Source: UBA11524 sp964542315
Lineage (GTDB): Bacteria; Bacillota; Clostridia; Christensenellales; Aristaeellaceae
Length of the DNA: 21,317 nt
Assembly (NCBI GenBank): GCA_964542315.1
Contig: CAZIUA010000048.1
Coordinates: 1-21,317, forward strand
Direction of reading: 5' to 3'
In this document: positions 1-5,730 of the stretch, piece by piece
Layout: each line of letters begins with the position of its first letter
Numbering within the stretch: the first letter of the stretch is position 1
Position numbers and translations under genes: made by a program
The notes under the pieces: generated by a model
Database searches by the model: none
Told to the model about the DNA's origin: nothing
The model's input: the letters and a program-made list of their open reading frames with translations, nothing else

Positions 1-17
1 CAGCTCTATTATACCAG

Positions 18-44
18 AAAAGGCCGCTTGGTGCGACCTTTTTT
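18..44. terminator. Hairpin with T-run at the left edge
   Basis: The arms at 20-27 and 33-40 pair with one mismatch (C24/A36), flanked by A's on the left and six T's (39-44) on the right. It could end a plus-strand gene lying left of the window. Read on the minus strand the trailing run is only four T's, so it may also act weakly behind the glycosyltransferase. Confidence 0.5.
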
Positions 45-53
45 GACAGGCTG

Positions 54-77
54 AACTCCCTGCAACAGCAGGGAGTT
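54..77 (-). terminator. Stem-loop just downstream of the glycosyltransferase
   Basis: The arms 54-63 and 68-77 form a perfect 10-bp stem with a 4-base loop, 8 bases past the stop codon of the minus-strand glycosyltransferase. No T-run follows directly on the minus strand, so it may be a 3'-end stabilising hairpin working with the hairpin at 18-44, not a classical terminator. Confidence 0.4.
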
Positions 78-85
78 GTATTCTG

Positions 86-1099
86 TCAGTTGAACCCGAA
101 GACCTTCTGTGCCACGGTGTAGCCCCAGATCATGATCTTCCGTCCGGTCTTTCCGGGCAGGTGGAGCGCGATGCCCAGCGGGCGATGGCGCAGCGTCTTG
201 TACAGCTCGGGATATTCGGTCTTCATGTCCGCCCAGAGCTGCTCCTTCTTGGCGAGGTTCTCCGCCGTGCCGCTCTTGATGCACAGGATGGAGGACACGC
301 AGGTGACGATCTCCAGGAAGTTCCGCATGTACTTGCGCTGGCGCAGGTTCTCGATCTTGCTCAGCGGCGTGACGGCCATCATCATCTTGTTCACGCGGAT
401 CTGCTGGTCGATGCGGCTGATCATGACCTTCTCGTTGACGCTCTGATCGTCGCGCCCGATGAAGTAGCGGTACAGATCCACGTTGAGGTAGGCGAGGGTC
501 TTGACCTGCGTCAGGGGCTGGTAGGCGTAGAGATTGTCCACATAGAAGGTCTTCTTGGGCAGCGCCAGACCGCAATCCAGCAGCAGCTGACGGCGGTAGA
601 TCAGCGTGTGCATGAGCATGTACTGTCCATAGCGGAAGTGGCCCAGCTCATCCCAGGTGATGATCTTGCCTTCGGGCAGCGCATTGGGGAAGCGCACCAC
701 ATGCTTGTGCGCGGCGCCTTCCTTCTCATAGACGTAGTTGGCAACGAGCATATCCGGCCCGTCATGCTGATGGGCGCGGAGGAAATCCAGCACCTTCTTC
801 AGCGCATCGGTGTCCACCCAGTCATCCGAATCCACCACCTTGAAGTACAGGCCGGTGGCATTTCGCAGGCCGTGCATGACGGCATCGCCATGGCCGCCGT
901 TCTCCTTGTGGACGGCCACGCACTGTCCGGGATATTTCGCGGCGTATTCATCGGCGATCTCGGCGGTGTTGTCCTTCTGGGAGCCATCATTGACGATGAG
1001 GATCTCGACATCATCGCCGCCGGTCAGCAGGGTGTCGATGCAATGCCGCATGTACGCGGCGGAATTATAGCTGGGGATGGCAACGGAAAGCAGCTTCAT
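86..1099 (-). CDS. Family 2 glycosyltransferase (GT-A fold)
   Basis: This is a 337-residue cytoplasmic or membrane-associated glycosyltransferase that would transfer a sugar from a nucleotide donor to a growing surface glycan. The N-terminus has the GT2 signature: SVAIPSYNS near residues 5-13, the nucleotide-binding VNDGS at 36-40, and D90-S-D-D93-W as the metal-binding DXD-type motif. The C-terminal half (about 200-337) has no motif I recognise and may bind acceptor or membrane. An SD (aaggagg) lies just upstream of the ATG. It starts 28 bases after the end of glf, so the two are almost certainly co-transcribed. This suggests, without proving, a role in a galactofuranose-containing glycan. 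The donor and acceptor sugars cannot be told from sequence. Confidence 0.9.
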   Translation of the reverse strand: MKLLSVAIPSYNSAAYMRHCIDTLLTGGDDVEILIVNDGSQKDNTAEIADEYAAKYPGQCVAVHKENGGHGDAVMHGLRNATGLYFKVVDSDDWVDTDALKKVLDFLRAHQHDGPDMLVANYVYEKEGAAHKHVVRFPNALPEGKIITWDELGHFRYGQYMLMHTLIYRRQLLLDCGLALPKKTFYVDNLYAYQPLTQVKTLAYLNVDLYRYFIGRDDQSVNEKVMISRIDQQIRVNKMMMAVTPLSKIENLRQRKYMRNFLEIVTCVSSILCIKSGTAENLAKKEQLWADMKTEYPELYKTLRHRPLGIALHLPGKTGRKIMIWGYTVAQKVFGFN

Positions 1100-1127
1100 T
1101 GGTGTTCCTCCTTATATGCGGGCGGAA

Positions 1128-2231
1128 TCAGCCCTGCTGGATGGCATGGATCTGATCCAGCGCAGCGCGGATGACCTGATCCATGTCATAATAGCGGTAG
1201 TTGCCCAGCCGACCGCCGAAAATCACGTCCGGGCGGGACTTGGCCAGCTCCTGATATCGGGCGAACAGGGCGGAATTTTCCTCGTCATTCACGGGGTAGT
1301 AGGGCTCCATGCCCGGCTTCCACTCGGTGGGATATTCACGGCTGATGACCGTCTTCTCCTGCTGCCCGAAGACGAAATGCTTATGCTCGATGATGCGGGT
1401 GAAGCCTTCGGTATCGCCGGTGTAGTTGACCACGGCCACACCCTGCCAGTTGGGGGTGTCGATGACTTCATCCTCAAAGCGGACGGTGCGGAAGGCGAGA
1501 TGTCCCAGGGCATAGCCGAAGAACTCGTCGATCGCGCCGGTGTAGAGGGTCTTGTCCGCGATGCCGGGGTTTTCGGCGATGAAGTCGCGGTAATCGGTGT
1601 TCAGCAGCACGTTGCTGCCTTCCAGCAGCTTCTCCGCCAGGGTGTTGTAGCCTTCCACCGGGATGCCCTGATGGGGATGGGTGAAGTAATTGTTGTCATA
1701 GGTGAAGCGCAGGGGCAGGCGGCGGATGATGAACGCCGGGAGCTCGGTACATTTGCGGCCCCACTGCTTCTCCGTGTAGGATTTGACCAGTTTTTCATAG
1801 ATATCGCGGCCGACGAGCTTGAGCGCCTGCTCCTCCAGGTTGGCCGGCTCGATATCGCGGTAGGGCGCGGTCTGCTCGGCGATCTTGGCCTGTGCCTCGG
1901 CAGGCGTCTTCACCCCCCACAGTTTGGAGAAGGTGTTCATATTGAAGGGCATGTTGTAGATCTCATCGCCGATGCGCGCCATGGGGGAGTTGATATAGTT
2001 GTTGAAGGTCACGAAGCGCTGCACATACTGCCAGACCTCCTCATCGGCGGTGTGGAAGATATGCGCGCCATAGCGGTGGACGCAGATGCCCTCGATGTCC
2101 GCACAGTAGACATTGCCGCCGATGTGCGCGCGGCGGTCGATCACCAGGCACTTCTTGCCTGCGTCGGTCATTTCGCGCGCAAAGACGCAGCCGTACAGGC
2201 CCGCGCCGACGATCAGATAATCATAATGCAT
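1128..2231 (-). CDS. glf: UDP-galactopyranose mutase
   Basis: This 367-residue flavoenzyme interconverts UDP-galactopyranose and UDP-galactofuranose in the cytoplasm, supplying UDP-Galf for surface polysaccharides. The N-terminal Rossmann motif G9-A-G-L-Y-G14 binds FAD, followed by an acidic residue region (VIDRR, 30-34), H36-I-G-G39, the family motif YGAHIFHT (54-61) and NMPFNMNTF (93-101). Length matches the bacterial family (about 365-390). The ATG at 2231 has a GGGAGG Shine-Dalgarno at 2245-2240 with 8-base spacing. It is the first gene of a two-gene operon with the downstream glycosyltransferase and is divergent from the methionine operon. The family call is very secure. Confidence 0.96.
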   Translation of the reverse strand: MHYDYLIVGAGLYGCVFAREMTDAGKKCLVIDRRAHIGGNVYCADIEGICVHRYGAHIFHTADEEVWQYVQRFVTFNNYINSPMARIGDEIYNMPFNMNTFSKLWGVKTPAEAQAKIAEQTAPYRDIEPANLEEQALKLVGRDIYEKLVKSYTEKQWGRKCTELPAFIIRRLPLRFTYDNNYFTHPHQGIPVEGYNTLAEKLLEGSNVLLNTDYRDFIAENPGIADKTLYTGAIDEFFGYALGHLAFRTVRFEDEVIDTPNWQGVAVVNYTGDTEGFTRIIEHKHFVFGQQEKTVISREYPTEWKPGMEPYYPVNDEENSALFARYQELAKSRPDVIFGGRLGNYRYYDMDQVIRAALDQIHAIQQG

Positions 2232-2268
2232 GCCTTCGTCCTCCCAAATAACGAACGTTCTCTATTGC

Positions 2269-2297
2269 ATTATACGCTAAAGTGGAGAAAATGGCAA
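2269..2297 (-). promoter_or_regulatory. Promoter of the glf operon
   Basis: On the minus strand a -35 TTGCCA (2297-2292) and a perfect -10 TATAAT (2274-2269) are separated by 17 bp. Transcription would start near 2262, giving a short 5' UTR that includes the 8-base palindrome GAACGTTC (2253-2260). Confidence 0.75.
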
Positions 2298-2368
2298 GCG
2301 TTTGCCGCTTTTTCGGGGGTCGGGATGGGAAGTACAGGAGAAAAACAATAAGAAAACGACAAAAGGGG

Positions 2369-2398
2369 TTGACAATTCTCTGACAGGTGTGATATGCT
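2369..2398 (+). promoter_or_regulatory. Promoter of the methionine-uptake operon
   Basis: A perfect -35 TTGACA (2369-2374) is followed by an 18-bp spacer and -10 TATGCT (2393-2398). The predicted start near 2404 is followed at once by a small hairpin (cacc 2407-2410 with ggtg 2417-2420). The leader RNA from here to the terminator at 2639 would be about 235 nt. It is divergent from the glf promoter, about 70 bp away. Confidence 0.75.
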
Positions 2399-2448
2399 TC
2401 TGATAACACCTGTTCGGGTGGATGCTTGAGGAAAGGAGAAGCGCGACG

Positions 2449-2550
2449 ATGAAGCAGCAGACGATCATGATGTCCATGATGATGATGCCCATGTGCATGT
2501 GCCGCATGAGCATGCGTTGCTGTGCTATTCTTCGCTGCGCTTTTCGATAA
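2449..2550 (+). CDS. Methionine-rich leader peptide (putative attenuator peptide)
   Basis: A 33-codon ORF starts with ATG at 2449 behind an AGGAG Shine-Dalgarno (about 2434-2438) and ends at TAA 2548-2550. Eleven of 33 residues are Met (1, 7, 8, 10-13, 15, 17, 20, 22), including four in a row, and five are Cys (16, 18, 24, 25, 30). It lies between a strong promoter and an intrinsic terminator and precedes the metQNI genes, so the codon run matches the substrate of the operon, as in the classical trp, his, leu and thr leaders. The peptide itself probably has no function. Ribosomes would stall in the Met run when charged Met-tRNA is scarce. The ORF, SD and terminator are seen directly; regulation is inferred. 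A tiny Met/Cys-rich metal-binding peptide is the main alternative, but position and context make it less likely. Confidence 0.8.
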   Translation: MKQQTIMMSMMMMPMCMCRMSMRCCAILRCAFR

Positions 2551-2639
2551 TCGCCCGCTGACGGCCTCGTAAAAGGGACGTCGGTGTATATCGGCGGATC
2601 AAGAGGAAGCTGCATCGGAGAGATGAGGCTTCCTTTTTT
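2539..2639 (+). promoter_or_regulatory. Candidate antiterminator/terminator switch of the met leader
   Basis: Three nested pairings could form an antiterminator that removes the 5' arm of the terminator: 2539-2544 with 2605-2610 (6 bp, two G-U), 2545-2549 with 2589-2593 (5 bp), and 2556-2563 with 2579-2586 (8 bp, two G-U). A ribosome stalled in Met codons 7-22 (2467-2514) would leave 2539 onward free, allowing this structure and read-through. A ribosome reaching the stop codon at 2548 would cover it and let the terminator form. An alternative pairing of 2555-2561 with 2591-2597 also exists. Pairings were found by eye; no energies were computed. Confidence 0.5.
2604..2639 (+). terminator. Intrinsic terminator in the met leader (attenuator)
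   Basis: The lower stem pairs 2604-2610 with 2628-2634 (7 bp), then after a 2x2 internal loop catc 2613-2616 pairs with gatg 2622-2625 around a 5-base loop. Six T's follow (2634-2639). It lies 54 bases after the leader peptide stop and about 165 bases before metQ, so it would cut the transcript before the transporter genes. Confidence 0.8.
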
Positions 2640-2677
2640 CTATGACATCCACAAAACCGGTGAAGGAGCTGAGCTGC

Positions 2678-2734
2678 ATGAAAACACATGCATGGGTCAT
2701 GGCACAGTCTAACAGGGAAAGCCGACGAATGTGA
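2678..2734 (+). CDS. Possible 18-codon small ORF between attenuator and metQ
   Basis: An ATG at 2678 has a good Shine-Dalgarno (aaggag, 2663-2668) at 9-base spacing and runs 18 codons to TGA at 2732-2734. The peptide is hydrophilic and basic with Met at 1, 8 and 18, and resembles nothing I know. Being past the terminator, it would be translated only on read-through transcripts. It may keep ribosomes on this stretch of mRNA, be a second regulatory ORF, or be chance. The 70 bases from its stop to metQ hold no other clear signal except the metQ SD. Confidence 0.3.
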   Translation: MKTHAWVMAQSNRESRRM

Positions 2735-2805
2735 CGCATATCCGCTGGTCATCCCTGCTGCTGTGAAAATCAAAATGGGTCTGATAAGAAAAGGAGAAAT
2801 GTACG

Positions 2806-3648
2806 ATGAAGAAGTTCCTGTCTGTCATCCTGTCTGCTCTGCTGGTCCTGTCCTGTTCCGCTGCGTTTGCTGACGGCATCAAGATTGCCGTCCCCAATGA
2901 CCCCACCAACGAGGGCCGCGCGCTGCTCCTGCTGGAGGCCAATGGCTATATCAAGCTCGATCCCGAAGCCGGCATCACTGCCACCGCTGCCAATATCATT
3001 GAGAACCCCCTGGGCATCGAATTCGTCGAGATGGAAGCGGCCACGATCCCCAATGTCCTGCCGGACGTGGATTACGCCATCATCAACAACAATTTCGCCC
3101 TGGATTTCGGCCTGAATCCCGTGGAGGATTCCCTGATCATCGAGAACGCTGAGTCCCCCTATTCCAACGTCCTGTGCGTCAACGCCGGCAATGAGGAGAC
3201 CGACGCCGCCAAGGCGCTGGTGGCCGCGCTGACCAGCCAGAAGGTCGCCGATTACATCGCTGAGACCTACAAGGGCTCCGCTGTGTCCGTCGTTGCTGAG
3301 CCCACCGATGGCTTCGATGCCACCGTGGATTATGAGAAGCTGGCCGGCACCACCATCACCGTGGCTGCTTCCCCCACGCCCCATGCCCAGATCCTGGCCA
3401 TCGCCGCTGAGATCCTGGCTGAGAAGAACGTGACCCTGAAGGTGATCGAGTTCTCCGATTATGTGCAGCCCAACATGGTGGTGGACGCGGGCGACGTGTT
3501 CGCGAACTACTTCGCGCACCTGCCCTATCAGGAGAACTTCAATGCGGAAAACGGCACCAGCATCGTGAGCATCGCTGCCATCCATGTGGAGCCCATGGGC
3601 CTGTACGGCGGTCAGCAGACCACCCTGGATGCCCTGAACGCTCAGTAA
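2806..3648 (+). CDS. metQ: Circularly permuted methionine-binding protein (MetQ/NlpA family)
   Basis: This 280-residue exported substrate-binding protein would deliver methionine to the MetNI transporter. A signal peptide (residues 1-22) has either a lipobox-like V-L-S-C17 or a signal peptidase I site after A20-F-A22. Both family halves are present but in reversed order. Residues 24-160 hold the part that is normally C-terminal: AVPNDPTNEGRALLLL at 28-43, IIENP at 64-68, AIINNNFAL at 91-99, ENAESPYSN at 113-121. Residues 183-278 hold the part that is normally N-terminal: PHAQIL at 192-197, VIEFSDYVQPN at 213-223, DVFANYFAHLPY at 230-241, HVEPMGLY at 260-267 and a closing TLDAL. The old C- and N-termini are joined by about 20 residues (162-182). 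The new ends fall in the normally continuous segment between the SLDEL-like and PNDPTN motifs. SD aaggag 2791-2796, 9-base spacing. The family call is secure; the permuted order is read directly. Confidence 0.93.
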   Translation: MKKFLSVILSALLVLSCSAAFADGIKIAVPNDPTNEGRALLLLEANGYIKLDPEAGITATAANIIENPLGIEFVEMEAATIPNVLPDVDYAIINNNFALDFGLNPVEDSLIIENAESPYSNVLCVNAGNEETDAAKALVAALTSQKVADYIAETYKGSAVSVVAEPTDGFDATVDYEKLAGTTITVAASPTPHAQILAIAAEILAEKNVTLKVIEFSDYVQPNMVVDAGDVFANYFAHLPYQENFNAENGTSIVSIAAIHVEPMGLYGGQQTTLDALNAQ

Positions 3649-3662
3649 ATCCTGCAAATACG

Positions 3663-3692
3663 CCGGCAGTCTGCAAAAATGGCTGCCGGTTT
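3663..3692 (+). promoter_or_regulatory. Intercistronic hairpin between metQ and metN
   Basis: Arms 3663-3669 and 3683-3689 form a perfect 7-bp GC-rich stem with a 13-base loop, followed by only three T's. It starts 14 bases after the metQ stop. It is most likely a leaky terminator or an mRNA-stabilising 3' hairpin giving more binding protein than transporter, as seen in other ABC operons. Confidence 0.5.
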
Positions 3693-3717
3693 CCCTGCGT
3701 TATGGAGGAATCCGCCA

Positions 3718-4749
3718 ATGATCGAATTGCGCAATCTGTCCAAGAGCTTCGTCACCGCCGATGGGCCGGTGGATGCGCTCAAGCATGTCAACCTGACCAT
3801 CAACAATGGTGATATCTACGGTATCATCGGTATGTCCGGCGCGGGCAAGTCCACGCTGGTGCGTTGCATCAACATGCTGGAGCGCCCCACGGAGGGCTCC
3901 GTCGTGCTGGATGGCCGCGACCTTGGCACCCTGAACAAGAAGGAGCTTCGCCAGGTCCGCCGCCGCGTGACGATGATCTTCCAGGGCTTCAATCTGCTGA
4001 TGCAGCGCACCTGCCTGCAGAATATCATGCTGCCGCTGAAATTGGCGGGCGTGAAGAAGTCCGAAGCGGTCAAGCGTGCCACTGAGCTGCTGACGCTGGT
4101 CGGCCTGCCGGATAAGGCCAATGCCTATCCGGCGCAGCTCTCCGGCGGCCAGCAGCAGCGCATCGCCATCGCCCGTGCGCTGGCGACCGATCCGGATGTG
4201 CTGCTTTGCGATGAGGCCACCTCCGCCCTTGACCCCAAGACCACCCATGCCATCCTCGGCCTGATCCGTGAGATCAACGCGAAGATGGGCATCACCGTGA
4301 TCGTCATCACCCACCAGATGAGCGTCGTGCAGGAGATCTGCAACCGCGTCGCCATCCTGGAGAATGGCGCGGTGGTGGAGGAGGGCGAAGTGGCGGACGT
4401 GTTTGCCGATCCCAAGGCGGAGGCCACCAAGAACCTCGTCTATCCTGAAATGGCGGATGCGAATGTCGCCCTGGGCAGCAAGCATGGCCAGCGCGTGCGC
4501 ATCATCTTCAATGGTGCCATTGCCGCCAATGAGCCCCTCATCGCCCGTATGGCCATGGAGGTGGGTATTGCTGCCAGCATTCTGGGCGCATCCACCCGCG
4601 CGGTGGGCGACAGGGCCTATGGCTATATCCTGCTGGAGATCCCCGGCGGCCCGGATGAGCTGGCCAAGGCGGTCAACTTCCTCCGCCAGACCCCGGATGT
4701 CACCGTGCAGGTGCAGGTCGATTACGCAACGAAGGAGGCGCAGGCATGA
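3718..4749 (+). CDS. metN: Methionine ABC transporter ATP-binding protein
   Basis: This 343-residue ATPase powers methionine import with MetI at the inner face of the membrane. Visible motifs are Walker A GMSGAGKST (38-46), Q-loop Q89, signature LSGGQ (141-145), Walker B with D165-E166 and the switch histidine H199. The C-terminal 80-90 residues (about 258-337) form the NIL/C2 regulatory domain, which in characterised MetN binds methionine and blocks transport when the cell is replete. The ATG at 3718 was chosen for its GGAGG SD (3704-3708, 9-base spacing); the longer frame from 3679 overlaps the hairpin and adds non-conserved residues. It overlaps metI by four bases. With metQ and metI next to it the assignment is secure. 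Confidence 0.96.
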   Translation: MIELRNLSKSFVTADGPVDALKHVNLTINNGDIYGIIGMSGAGKSTLVRCINMLERPTEGSVVLDGRDLGTLNKKELRQVRRRVTMIFQGFNLLMQRTCLQNIMLPLKLAGVKKSEAVKRATELLTLVGLPDKANAYPAQLSGGQQQRIAIARALATDPDVLLCDEATSALDPKTTHAILGLIREINAKMGITVIVITHQMSVVQEICNRVAILENGAVVEEGEVADVFADPKAEATKNLVYPEMADANVALGSKHGQRVRIIFNGAIAANEPLIARMAMEVGIAASILGASTRAVGDRAYGYILLEIPGGPDELAKAVNFLRQTPDVTVQVQVDYATKEAQA

Positions 4750-5456
4750 ATCAGTTCGTAAGAGCCTTCCAGCCTGATCGTCTGGCAGAGGCATGGAAGA
4801 TCATCCAGTCCGATTTCCCCCTCGCCCTGTGGGAGACGGTGTATGTCACCCTGCTCTCGACCCTGTTTGCCATCATCATCGGCCTGCCCCTGGGCATGCT
4901 GCTGGTGGCTGGCGATGCCAAGGGCGTGCGCCCCATGCCCGGCTGGCTGATGAAGATCATCAATGTCGTCATCAACTTCCTGCGCTCCATCCCCTTCCTG
5001 ATCCTCATCGTCGTCGTCATCCCGCTGACCCGCCTGATCGTAGGCACCTCGGTGGGTACGGTGGCGTCCATCGTGCCGCTGGTGGTGGCTGCGTTCCCCT
5101 TTGTGGCGCGTCTGGTGGAATCCAGCCTGCGCGAGGTGAATCCCAACATCGTCGAGACGGCGCAGTCCATGGGTGCGACGCCCCTGCAGATCATGATTCG
5201 TGTCATGCTGCCGGAAGCGGTGCCGTCCCTCATCACCAATTTCACCCTGGCGATCACCACCATTCTGGGCTACACGGCCATGTCCGGCGCGATCGGTGGC
5301 GGCGGCCTGGGCAATATCGCCATCATGATCGGCTACAACCGGTATAAGTACGCCGTGCTGTACGCCGCGGTGATCGTGCTGGTCGTGCTGGTGCAGGTGA
5401 TCCAGTCCCTGGGCACCTGGCTGGCAAAGAAGTGCGACAAGCGCCTGAAGAAGTGA
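4746..5456 (+). CDS. metI: Methionine ABC transporter permease
   Basis: This 236-residue membrane subunit forms the translocation path for methionine with MetN. About five hydrophobic segments are visible (around 31-55, 73-100, 104-122, 162-185 and 205-227), as in the known MetI fold. The cytoplasmic coupling (EAA-type) loop is at 137-158 (ETAQSMGATP then LPEA), where it docks on MetN. The length fits the family (about 217-235). The start codon sits in an ATGA overlap with metN and has its own AAGGAGG SD (4732-4738, 7-base spacing), so translation is likely coupled. It is the last gene of the operon, with a strong terminator 60 bases downstream. Confidence 0.96.
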   Translation: MNQFVRAFQPDRLAEAWKIIQSDFPLALWETVYVTLLSTLFAIIIGLPLGMLLVAGDAKGVRPMPGWLMKIINVVINFLRSIPFLILIVVVIPLTRLIVGTSVGTVASIVPLVVAAFPFVARLVESSLREVNPNIVETAQSMGATPLQIMIRVMLPEAVPSLITNFTLAITTILGYTAMSGAIGGGGLGNIAIMIGYNRYKYAVLYAAVIVLVVLVQVIQSLGTWLAKKCDKRLKK

Positions 5457-5515
5457 CGCATGTGCACAACTGGGCATGCATTGTGGACAACCTCCGCGGC
5501 GTGCCAGGGCATATG

Positions 5516-5550
5516 AAAACGCCATTCTCCGCATGGGGAATGGCGTTTTT
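5516..5550. terminator. Bidirectional terminator after metI
   Basis: A perfect 12-bp stem (5516-5527 with 5538-5549), starting with four A's and ending with five T's (5546-5550), can terminate the metQNI transcript and, read the other way, the minus-strand ywlC operon whose last stop is at 5731. The 180 bases between it and ywlC hold a further small dyad (5571-5576 with 5580-5585) but no gene I can support. Confidence 0.85.
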
Positions 5551-5730
5551 GAGTTTTGCACTCACTGGTCGAACGGCAGCCGTTCAACCGGCCGTTTCTC
5601 CGTGTAAGGAAGCTTTTTCTGACGGAAAAGCGCGAAAACAGCCGCGCGTGTCGCCGATTTTCGATTTACAGTCTGCCGGCGGCGAGTAACTTGTTTTTGC
5701 GTGTCAGGGACGCAGGGACAGGCGGAACCA

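Noticed and set aside
8..13. TATAAT on the minus strand with a TGG extension at the left edge.
   Set aside because: No credible -35 is present at 17 bp and the gene it would serve lies outside the window; it overlaps the terminator region.
161..1174. Long plus-strand open frame across the glycosyltransferase gene.
   Set aside because: It is the antisense shadow of a GC-rich gene with no family motifs, and the glycosyltransferase frame is clearly real.
2599..2640. ATCAAGAG in the met leader resembles the start of an S-box (SAM-I) riboswitch.
   Set aside because: The other conserved S-box blocks (GAGGGA, GGCCC, GCAACC) do not follow; the bases belong to the terminator stem.
2711..2765. AACAGGGAAAGCC upstream of metQ recalls part of a cobalamin riboswitch.
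   Set aside because: The B12 box and the rest of the conserved core are missing, and there is no matching pairing.
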